Assembly: GCA_036824005.1 (NCBI GenBank)
Contig: DAITBA010000001.1
Location: forward strand, 496,001 to 560,000
Source of the DNA: DAITBA01 sp036824005
GTDB taxonomy: Bacteria; Pseudomonadota; Gammaproteobacteria; Burkholderiales; Rhodocyclaceae
Reading direction: 5' to 3'
Length of the DNA: 64,000 nucleotides
The translations under genes and the position numbers were made by a program. The notes below the pieces were generated by a model. It was given only the letters and a program-made list of their open reading frames with translations, ran no database searches and had not been told where the DNA came from. Position 1 is the stretch's first letter, and each line of letters starts with the position of its first letter. Positions 57,778-64,000 of the stretch are shown in pieces.

Positions 57778-59952
57778 ATGAAGATCAAGACCCTCACGGC
57801 CGCCTGCGCCGGTGCGTTGGCCGCCTGGCCGGCCGCCGAAGCCTTGTCCCAGGAAGTCGCCGACACTGTCGTCGTCACCGCCACGCGAACCGAGCGGCCG
57901 ACCTTCGATCTGCCGCTGTCTATCGACAGCGTCAGCGGCGTGCGCATCCAGGAACAGCAGGCGGGCGTCAACATCTCCGAGTCGCTCAACCGCGTGCCCG
58001 GCACCGTGGTGCAGAACCGCGAAACCTACGCCCAGGAACAGCAGATCACCATCCGCGGCTTCGGCGCCCGCTCCCAGTTCGGCGTGCGCGGCATCAAGCT
58101 GCTTGCCGACGGCATACCGGCGAGCACGCCGGACGGGCAGGGCGGCAGCGGGCTGTTCGACCTGTCTACGGCCAGGCGGATCGAGGTGCTGCGCGGTCCC
58201 TTCTCGGCGCTGTACGGCAACCACTCGGGCGGCGTGGTGCAGGTGTTCACCGAGGATGGCCCCGCCGACCCGACCGTAACCGGCAGCTTCGCCGCCGGCA
58301 GCTACGACGCCTGGCGCGCGGGACTGAAGTTCGGCGGCCAGAGCGGCGCGTTGAACTATATCGGCAGCGCCACCCGCTTCGAGACCGACGGCTATCGCGA
58401 CTGGAGCGAGGCGCGCAAGGACCAGGTCAACGCCAAGCTGCGCTACGCGCCCGACGCGAAATCCTCCTGGACTTTCGTCGCCAACTATCTCGACCAGCCG
58501 GACAACCTCGATCCCCTCGGCCTGACGGCCGCCGAACTGGCGCAGAACCGCCGGCAGGCGAGCCCCGCGGCGCTGCAGTTCCAGACCCGGCGCAGCCTCG
58601 ACAATCTGCAGGGCGGGCTGGTGTACGAAGGCGCCATGACGGACATCGACACGGTGCGTGCCATGGTCTATGCCGGCAATCGCAGCAACGAGCAGTACCT
58701 CGCCATCCCCACGGCGACCCAGAACGGCCTGACCCACGCCGGCGGTCTGAGCGCCTTCGAGCGCGACTTTTACGGCGTGGGCCTGCGCTGGACGCGCAAG
58801 GTCGCCGCCCTGACGCTGACGGCGGGCGCCGACTACGAACGCGCCGAGGACGCGCGCAAAGGCTATCTCAACAACCTCGGCGTGCGCGGTGCGCTCAAGC
58901 GCGACGAGACCAACACCGTCTGGCAGGCCGGCGGTTATGCCCAGGCGGAGTGGCAACTCGCGGCCGACTGGAGCCTGTCCGCGGGCCTGCGCTATACCAA
59001 AGTCAGCTTCGACTCCAAGGACAACTTCATCTGCACCACGACCCTAGTGACGGCGCCGGGCACCACGGCTGGCCGCTGCAGCGGCAGCACGACGCTCATC
59101 ACGGCTACGGCGCGCAACCCGGACGACAGCGGCAGCGCCAGCTACGACGCCTGGACGCCGGCGGTCGGTCTACTCTACCGCCTGTCGCAATCGGTGAATC
59201 TCTATGCCAACGCCGGGCGCAGCTTCGAGACGCCCACTTTCATCGAGCTTGCCTACAAGCCGGACGGCACCAGCGGCCTTAACTTCGCCCTGCAGCCGAG
59301 CAAGAGCAACCACTATGAGGTCGGCATGAAGGCGTTCCTCGGCGCCAACACGCGCCTGAACCTGGCGCTATTCCAGATCGATACCAGCAACGAGATCGTC
59401 ACGGCCACCAACGCCGGCGGACGCACGACGTTCCAGAATGCCGGCGACACCCAGCGCCGCGGCGTCGAAATCGCGCTGGACGGCAACTTCGGCGGCGGGC
59501 TGAGCGGCTATCTCTCGGCCACCTACCTGGAGGCCAAGTTCCAGGACAGCTTCCGCGTGTGCACCGGCATCCCCTGCACCACGCCCAATGCCACTGTCAA
59601 TGCCGGCAACCGCATCCCCGGCGTGCCCAACTACACAGTCTATGGCGAGCTTGCCTGGCGCTACGCACCGCTGGGCTTCGCCACCGCCCTGGAGGGACGC
59701 TGGAACGGCAAGGTCCTGGTGAACGACATCAACACCGTGTCCACCGACAGCTACTTTGTCGCCAACCTGCGCGCCGGCTTCGAGCAGAGGATCGGCAACT
59801 GGCGCTTCACCGAGTTCGCCCGCGTGGACAACCTGTTCGACGAGGACTACATCGGCGCGGTTTACGTCAATGACGCCAACAGCCGCTTCTTCGCGCCGGC
59901 GCCGGAGCGCAACTACCTCGTCGGCGTGACGGCGGGCTATACGTTCAGGTAG
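57778..59952 (+). CDS. TonB-dependent outer-membrane receptor
   Basis: A 724-aa outer-membrane transporter with a signal peptide (about 1-24). A TonB box-like start TVVVTATRTE is followed by a plug domain (about 35-150: ESLNRVPGTVVQNRETYAQE, IRGFGARSQFGVRGIKLLAD, RRIEVLRGPFSALYGNHSGG). The rest is a 22-stranded barrel region that ends in an aromatic residue (AGYTFR). Iron-siderophore receptors look like this, and the Fur-like box upstream supports iron as cargo, but other substrates (vitamin B12, other metals) are possible. ATG 57778 follows GGAAAT; there is no TonB-exbBD gene nearby. Confidence 0.92.
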   Translation: MKIKTLTAACAGALAAWPAAEALSQEVADTVVVTATRTERPTFDLPLSIDSVSGVRIQEQQAGVNISESLNRVPGTVVQNRETYAQEQQITIRGFGARSQFGVRGIKLLADGIPASTPDGQGGSGLFDLSTARRIEVLRGPFSALYGNHSGGVVQVFTEDGPADPTVTGSFAAGSYDAWRAGLKFGGQSGALNYIGSATRFETDGYRDWSEARKDQVNAKLRYAPDAKSSWTFVANYLDQPDNLDPLGLTAAELAQNRRQASPAALQFQTRRSLDNLQGGLVYEGAMTDIDTVRAMVYAGNRSNEQYLAIPTATQNGLTHAGGLSAFERDFYGVGLRWTRKVAALTLTAGADYERAEDARKGYLNNLGVRGALKRDETNTVWQAGGYAQAEWQLAADWSLSAGLRYTKVSFDSKDNFICTTTLVTAPGTTAGRCSGSTTLITATARNPDDSGSASYDAWTPAVGLLYRLSQSVNLYANAGRSFETPTFIELAYKPDGTSGLNFALQPSKSNHYEVGMKAFLGANTRLNLALFQIDTSNEIVTATNAGGRTTFQNAGDTQRRGVEIALDGNFGGGLSGYLSATYLEAKFQDSFRVCTGIPCTTPNATVNAGNRIPGVPNYTVYGELAWRYAPLGFATALEGRWNGKVLVNDINTVSTDSYFVANLRAGFEQRIGNWRFTEFARVDNLFDEDYIGAVYVNDANSRFFAPAPERNYLVGVTAGYTFR

Positions 59953-59983
59953 TCAGTCGCGAACCGAATGTCCCTTCTCTGGC

Positions 59984-60013
59984 GGCGGGCCGCGCGTACA
60001 GCGTCGGCCCGCC
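59984..60013 (+). terminator. GC-rich hairpin after the TonB-dependent receptor
   Basis: GGCGGGCC (59984-59991) pairs with GGCCCGCC (60006-60013), an 8-bp perfect stem with a 14-nt loop. It lies 32 bp after the receptor stop. Only a short T-rich stretch follows (CAGTCTTTC), so it is a probable but not certain terminator. Confidence 0.45.
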
Positions 60014-60063
60014 CCAGTCTTTCAACTCTCGCGCGACGATGGGTGGCGGACTTGCCGTGCCTG

Positions 60064-60465
60064 CTATTTGACCCGCGAAAAGTGTCCCGAGCGGGTGATC
60101 GTGTAGATGAACGGCGCAGGCTGGGAAATTGCCCGGTTCGTCATGCCGGGTAGCACCCGCTGGAACAACTCCGCCATCTCAGGGCCGGTGATGTCCTGCT
60201 GAGTCAGAAAGAAGGCACGAACGCGCGCGGCAACAAGCGCGCCGCGTTCGATCCGGTTGCGGCGAATTCGCTCGTCCTTGGATAGCACCACCCAGCCGCG
60301 CTTGCCGACTTCCGTCAGCCAGTCGACGTCCGACGTGGTCTGGGGAAAATGATCGTCATGGATTTCGACCTTTGCACCGGCGTCGCGCAGTGCCTGAGCG
60401 ACATATCTGCGGCCGAGGCTGCGGTCGATGAAGAAGACGAGACCGGTGACTGGCTTGGGCGTCAC
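60064..60465 (-). CDS. PIN-like (DUF5615-type) toxin candidate
   Basis: A 133-aa protein: LVFFIDRSLGRRYVAQALRDAG, VEIHDDHFPQTTSDVDWLTEVGKRGWVVLSKDERIRRN. The FIDRSLG Asp near the start, HDDHF, D in SDVDWL, and SKDERI are spaced as the acidic residues of a PIN-like nuclease fold (DUF5615/Mut7-C-type). No helicase or other domain is present. Its ATG overlaps the DUF433 stop (ATGA, 60462-60465). Likely an RNase toxin of a type II pair; the activity is inferred. Confidence 0.75.
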   Translation of the reverse strand: MTPKPVTGLVFFIDRSLGRRYVAQALRDAGAKVEIHDDHFPQTTSDVDWLTEVGKRGWVVLSKDERIRRNRIERGALVAARVRAFFLTQQDITGPEMAELFQRVLPGMTNRAISQPAPFIYTITRSGHFSRVK

Positions 60466-61151
60466 GCAGCCAGCGGCAATTCGCTGCGGACGATTTCTTC
60501 GATCTCGGCCCGAGAGCGGCCGTAGTCCTCGGCGATCGAGTCGATCGTCTCGCCAGCGCTGAAGCGGCCGACGATGACCTCGGTGCGGATGCCGGTGCCC
60601 TCGATGACCGGCCGGCCGAAGCCGAGGCGCGGGTCGATTACCACGATGCCGCGCTCGTGGCCCGCGCGCGGGGCGAGATACAGCTTGAGCGGCACGCCGG
60701 CTTCATCGCGCATAACGCATCGCAGGCGCGCCTCGATCAGTTCCTTGATCTCAATCTGGCCGTCGCGCGACAGGTTGAGGTACTCGCCGAACTTCTCCAC
60801 GAAGAGATCGACACCGTTGGTCTGGAACTCATGATCGGCGAGGGCGTGCGGCGAGGGGAAACGCCTCTTCAGGTAATCCAGCGCCCTGCGCACCTGCGGC
60901 AGGGCCACGCCGTGCCTGCGGCGGATCGCGGAGAGCACGAACAGCTCCACCAAGTTGATGAACGAAAGCAACCTACCCTGGCGGCTGGCCAGTCCGATCA
61001 CTGGCTTGAATTTCCGGCTGCCATCCTTGCGGTGGCCTTGGCCGAACGCCCACGCGCGCACCGTCGATACGGGAAGGCGCAGGTAATGTGCCGCTTCGGT
61101 AGCGGTATAGAGCGGAACCTCGCGCAGGTCCGCTTGGGGTGCTGTCGTCAT
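60462..61151 (-). CDS. DUF433 antitoxin with N-terminal MerR-like HTH
   Basis: A 229-aa protein. The N-terminus (LYTATEAAHYLRLPVSTVRAWAFG) is a MerR-type winged helix for DNA binding. The C-terminal DUF433 (about 170-229) has DPRLGFGRPVIEGTGIRTEVIVGRF and SIAEDYGRSRAEIEEIV, the second DNA-binding-like part. DUF433 proteins serve as antitoxins for PIN-like toxins such as that of the overlapping downstream gene. It would repress its own operon and bind the toxin. The HTH-plus-DUF433 fusion, about twice the size of the usual DUF433 antitoxin, is notable. Confidence 0.8.
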   Translation of the reverse strand: MTTAPQADLREVPLYTATEAAHYLRLPVSTVRAWAFGQGHRKDGSRKFKPVIGLASRQGRLLSFINLVELFVLSAIRRRHGVALPQVRRALDYLKRRFPSPHALADHEFQTNGVDLFVEKFGEYLNLSRDGQIEIKELIEARLRCVMRDEAGVPLKLYLAPRAGHERGIVVIDPRLGFGRPVIEGTGIRTEVIVGRFSAGETIDSIAEDYGRSRAEIEEIVRSELPLAA

Positions 61152-61224
61152 GGCGCGAAGTATAGGCGTCCAGCCTGCATCGCATCAAGCCGCTATCGGA
61201 CGCGGGCGCGTCTTTCTCGCGAAC

Positions 61225-61740
61225 CTACAAATCCACCAACCCCCGATACCGTCCGCCCTGGAACACCAGCGGCGCCCTGTCATGGTGGGCGAACTTTTCT
61301 ACCAGTCCGACGAAGATAATGTGGTCGCCGCCGGCGTGGCGCACTTCGTTGCGGCATTCGAACCAGGCGCAGCAGCCTGGTAGCAGCGGTGCGCCGCCCA
61401 CGCCGGGCGAGAATTCCACGCCGGCGAAGCGATCGATCGCCTGCGTGGCGAAACGCTGCGACAGATCCGCCTGGTCCGCTGCCAGCACGTTGATGGCATA
61501 GTGGCTGCAGTTCTGGAACACGGGCAGACTAGGCGAATACAGCGACAGACTCCACAGCACGAGCGGCGGGTCCAGAGACACCGAGTTAAAGGAACTGGCG
61601 GTGAAACCGGCATACTCGCCGCGCTCCGAGCGCGTGGTGATGACCGTGACGCCGGTCGCGAACATGCCCAGCGCGCTGCGAAATGCTCGCGTGTCGAATC
61701 CGCGGCGGGAATCGTTGCTCGCCGCCATGTCAGCGCTCAT
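61225..61740 (-). CDS. Flavin reductase (HpaC/HsaB type) of a two-component monooxygenase
   Basis: A 171-aa flavin reductase: FRSALGMFATGVTVITTRS, GFTASSFNSVSLDPPLVLWSL, FAINVLAADQ-type region (YAINVLAADQADLSQRFA), and a central ECRNEVRHAGGDHIIFVG. It supplies reduced FMN/FAD by NAD(P)H oxidation. The start codon ATG 61740 overlaps the monooxygenase gene end by 11 bp; ATG 61728 (two bases downstream of that stop) is an alternative. The pair encodes a group D flavin monooxygenase system. Substrate unknown. Confidence 0.85.
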   Translation of the reverse strand: MSADMAASNDSRRGFDTRAFRSALGMFATGVTVITTRSERGEYAGFTASSFNSVSLDPPLVLWSLSLYSPSLPVFQNCSHYAINVLAADQADLSQRFATQAIDRFAGVEFSPGVGGAPLLPGCCAWFECRNEVRHAGGDHIIFVGLVEKFAHHDRAPLVFQGGRYRGLVDL

Positions 61741-62935
61741 ACGGCGGCATGTCGCCGGCATGGCCGAGGACGGTGCGGCCGTAGATCGACGCGGCGGCAT
61801 CCCAGTTCAATGCGATGTGGGCGACCGCCGCATGCACGTCGCGAAAGGCGCGCTGCACCGGGTGGCTGGTGAACAGCGCCGCGCCCCCGCTGGCCTCGAA
61901 CAGACGGTCCACGGCAGCCGTCGCCAGCCGCGCGGCGAAGGCGCAGTCACGGCGCAGGCGCGCCTTTTGTTCCAGGGTCGGCGCCTGCGGCGCGGCGGCC
62001 AGGCGCATGATCTCCTCGCAGTTGCTCGTCAGCGTACGCCGCGCGGCGTCGATGCCGGCGGAGGCTTCGGCGATCTTCACCTGCACCGAGACGAAATCCA
62101 CCAGCGCCCGGCCGGAATAGGAGGCCAGGCGATGGCGGTTCTCGCCGGTGAACTGCTCCAGCGCGCCTTGGGCGATGCCCAGCGGAATGCCGGCGACGAC
62201 GTAGCCGAAGGTGGGCAGTAGCGGAATGCGGTACAGCGGGCCGGCGTTGACCACGCTGCCGGGCGTGGCGCCGCCCTGGGTGTCGCGCAGGGCGACGGTG
62301 CGGTGATGCGGCACGACGGCATCGGCGACGCGCACCTCCTTGCTGCCGCTCCCGGCCAGTCCCGCGACAAACCAGCTGTCATGGATGGTGTAGTCGGCCC
62401 GGGGCAGCAGAAACAGGCGGTATTCGCCCTCGGTGTCGGCGAGCCCGGCCTCCTCGCCTTCGACGATGGCGCCGAGCATGATCCAGTCGCAGGCGTCGAT
62501 GCCGCTGGCGAAGCCCCAGCGCCCCTGCAGCCGGTAGCCGCCGTCGGCGGCGAGCGCCCGCCCGGCGGGAAAGATCAGCGAGGCACCGATCAGCGTATCC
62601 CGGCCGCTGCCGTCCCAGATCTCGTCCTGGGCCTGGGCCGGCCACATGCCCAGCATCCAGTTGTGGCTCGCCAGGTTTGCCAGCACCCAGGCGCTGGAGG
62701 CGCAGCCGCAGGCGATCTCGGCGCAGGCCTCCACCAGCACGCCGAAATCCAGCTCCAGCCCGCCGGCGCGCGCCGGCTGCAGCACGCGCAGCAGACCCGT
62801 GTTGCGAAACGCCGCCAGCGTCGCTTCCGGCAACTGGCGCGCTGCCTCCGTCGCCAGCGCCCGGCCCGCCAACTCCGGTACCAGATCGGCGGCGCGCTGA
62901 AGGATATCGTCCCGTGTGATGGCTCGTGTAGGCAT
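61730..62935 (-). CDS. Acyl-CoA dehydrogenase-fold flavin monooxygenase (HsaA/DszC-like)
   Basis: A 401-aa protein of the group D flavin monooxygenases built on the acyl-CoA dehydrogenase fold: LPEATLAAFRNTGLLRVLQP, ACGCASSAWVLANLASHNWMLG, LQGRWGFASGIDACDWIMLGA, HPVQRAFRDVHAAVAHIALNW. The last segment is the typical flavin site end. The catalytic Glu of true acyl-CoA dehydrogenases is not at its usual place. Works with the flavin reductase encoded immediately downstream. Substrates of the family are phenols, steroids or thiophenes; none can be chosen from the neighbours. Confidence 0.85.
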   Translation of the reverse strand: MPTRAITRDDILQRAADLVPELAGRALATEAARQLPEATLAAFRNTGLLRVLQPARAGGLELDFGVLVEACAEIACGCASSAWVLANLASHNWMLGMWPAQAQDEIWDGSGRDTLIGASLIFPAGRALAADGGYRLQGRWGFASGIDACDWIMLGAIVEGEEAGLADTEGEYRLFLLPRADYTIHDSWFVAGLAGSGSKEVRVADAVVPHHRTVALRDTQGGATPGSVVNAGPLYRIPLLPTFGYVVAGIPLGIAQGALEQFTGENRHRLASYSGRALVDFVSVQVKIAEASAGIDAARRTLTSNCEEIMRLAAAPQAPTLEQKARLRRDCAFAARLATAAVDRLFEASGGAALFTSHPVQRAFRDVHAAVAHIALNWDAAASIYGRTVLGHAGDMPPYER

Positions 62936-63087
62936 GGCGTTGGCAAGTCCTGATAACGATCATTCTACTTCCGAACCCGTTCCGGCTTTCGCGCTTCGGG
63001 GCCGGACCGGCGCGGCGATACGCAGGCTAGGCCAATGCCCATTCGTCCCGATGCTATGATTGTCACCAACACTTTCCGGAGGCCAGC

Positions 63088-64000
63088 ATGCGCATCGGCA
63101 CACCTCTTTCCCCGTCGGCAACGCGCGTCATGCTGCTGGGCAGCGGCGAACTGGGCAAGGAGGTGATCATCGCCCTGCAGCGGCTTGGCGTCGAGGTGAT
63201 CGCGGTGGACCGCTACGCCAACGCACCGGGGCATCAAGTGGCGCACCGAGCCCATGCCATCAACATGGCGGACGCAGCGACGCTGCGCGCGCTGGTGGAG
63301 CAGGAGCGGCCGCAGATTATCGTGCCGGAGATCGAGGCCATCGCCACCGACGCGTTGATTGAAATCGAGCGCGAGGGGCTGGCCGAGGTCATCCCGACGG
63401 CGCGGGCGGCGCGGCTGACGATGAACCGCGAAGGCATCCGACGCCTCGCCGCGGAAGAGCTGAAGCTGCCCACGTCGCCCTACGAGTTCGCCGATTCGCT
63501 GGAGGAGCTGCGTGTCGCCATCGACGGCGGCAATGGGGAGAAGGGGATTGGCTACCCCTGCGTGGTCAAGCCGGTGATGTCGTCCTCGGGCAAAGGCCAA
63601 TCGCTGGTGAAAAGCGCCGCCGACGTGGCCAAGGCCTGGGACTACGCAGCGGCGGGCGGCCGCGTGAACCAGGGCCGCGTCATCGTCGAAGGCTTCATCG
63701 ACTTTGACTACGAGATCACCCTGCTCACGGTGCGCGCCTGCGACGACAGCGGTGCGGTGCGCACGTACTTCTGTGAGCCGATCGGCCACGTTCAGGTGAG
63801 CGGCGATTACGTCGAGAGCTGGCAGCCCCAGCCCATGAGCGCGGCCGCGGCGGCGCGCGCGCGCGAAATCGCCCTCGCTGTCACCGGCAATCTCGGCGGG
63901 CGCGGCATCTTCGGCGTCGAGCTGTTCGTCAAGGGCGACCAGGTCTGGTTTTCCGAGGTGAGCCCGCGCCCCCACGACACTGGCATGGTTACCATGTGCT
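63088..64000 (+). CDS. purT: Formate-dependent phosphoribosylglycinamide formyltransferase (3' truncated)
   Basis: The first 304 codons of PurT, an ATP-grasp enzyme that makes formyl-GAR from GAR, formate and ATP in purine synthesis. It has VMLLGSGELGKEVIIALQRL, IVPEIEAIATDAL, YPCVVKPVMSSSGKGQSLVK and FGVELFVKGDQVWFSEVSPR. The window ends within the conserved RPHDTGMVTM segment. GGAGG lies seven bases before ATG 63088. About 390-400 residues are expected, so roughly 90 are missing beyond the window. Confidence 0.95.
   Translation, partial: MRIGTPLSPSATRVMLLGSGELGKEVIIALQRLGVEVIAVDRYANAPGHQVAHRAHAINMADAATLRALVEQERPQIIVPEIEAIATDALIEIEREGLAEVIPTARAARLTMNREGIRRLAAEELKLPTSPYEFADSLEELRVAIDGGNGEKGIGYPCVVKPVMSSSGKGQSLVKSAADVAKAWDYAAAGGRVNQGRVIVEGFIDFDYEITLLTVRACDDSGAVRTYFCEPIGHVQVSGDYVESWQPQPMSAAAAARAREIALAVTGNLGGRGIFGVELFVKGDQVWFSEVSPRPHDTGMVTMC

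Noticed and set aside
1..64000. CRISPR array, insertion sequence, prophage or rRNA
   Set aside because: No regularly spaced short repeats, transposase, integrase, phage structural gene or rRNA sequence was found on either strand.

Overview
The window is a GC-rich, gene-dense bacterial chromosome segment, most likely from a betaproteobacterium of the Rhodocyclales type. The lineage is inferred from gene order (atpD-atpC end; DUF971-ubiE-Tim44-ubiJ; thiS-thiG-trmB; rdgB-hemW) and not from a database search. A run of ten N (25111-25120) marks a draft or metagenome scaffold join. The pairing of a methylmalonyl-CoA/propionyl-CoA operon with PhoBR would fit an Accumulibacter- or Propionivibrio-like organism, but that is a guess.

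Layout. 1-4116: end of the ATP synthase operon, a bidirectional terminator, and a reverse-strand ubiquinone operon (DUF971, ubiE, Tim44-like, ubiJ) followed by a DUF3365 haem-binding protein. 4204-6368: phoB-phoR with a clear Pho box. 6316-14017: three paralogous ~520-540 aa proteins of unknown function, two of them in an operon with a HIT hydrolase, interrupted by a forward cluster of DUF1223, MIP18/DUF59 and an NnrS-like membrane protein. 14173-23034: class II glutamine amidotransferase, YjbQ, a 1300-aa FAD/Fe-S oxidoreductase, GST, ilvD and lgt. 23047-28580: two tandem receiver-like proteins lacking the phospho-acceptor Asp, a VOC protein, the assembly gap, a YpfJ-type zinc peptidase and a REC-PAS-GGDEF-EAL protein.

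28632-40872 is the metabolic centrepiece. A reverse-strand operon reads methylmalonyl-CoA mutase, MeaB, the four subunits of a membrane Na+-translocating decarboxylase (carboxyltransferase, gamma, biotin carrier, beta) and a two-subunit propionyl-CoA carboxylase. A divergent GntR/FCD regulator and a crotonase lie upstream. Together they would interconvert succinyl-CoA, methylmalonyl-CoA and propionyl-CoA, with one ATP-dependent and one ion-pumping route between the last two.

40994-50610: panE, rdgB-hemW, a MoaD-like/BNR-repeat/YciI/PhnB operon next to the frameshifted tail of an ECF sigma factor, trmB-thiG-thiS, tRNA-Gly(CCC), DUF481 and SRPBCC proteins. 50782-55579: a reverse-strand cluster of a metallophosphoesterase, a Ser/Thr kinase-USP fusion, an enlarged YeiH-type transporter, a 44-aa membrane peptide and a USP protein. 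This looks like an undescribed signalling/transport module. 55716-64000: 5'-nucleotidase, PphA-like phosphatase, a TonB-dependent receptor behind a Fur-box-like palindrome, a DUF433/PIN-like toxin-antitoxin pair, a two-component flavin monooxygenase and the start of purT.

Imperfect palindromic intergenic repeats of one style occur at 30633, 41940 and 50626, with a degenerate half copy at 40911. No rRNA, CRISPR array, insertion sequence or prophage was seen.
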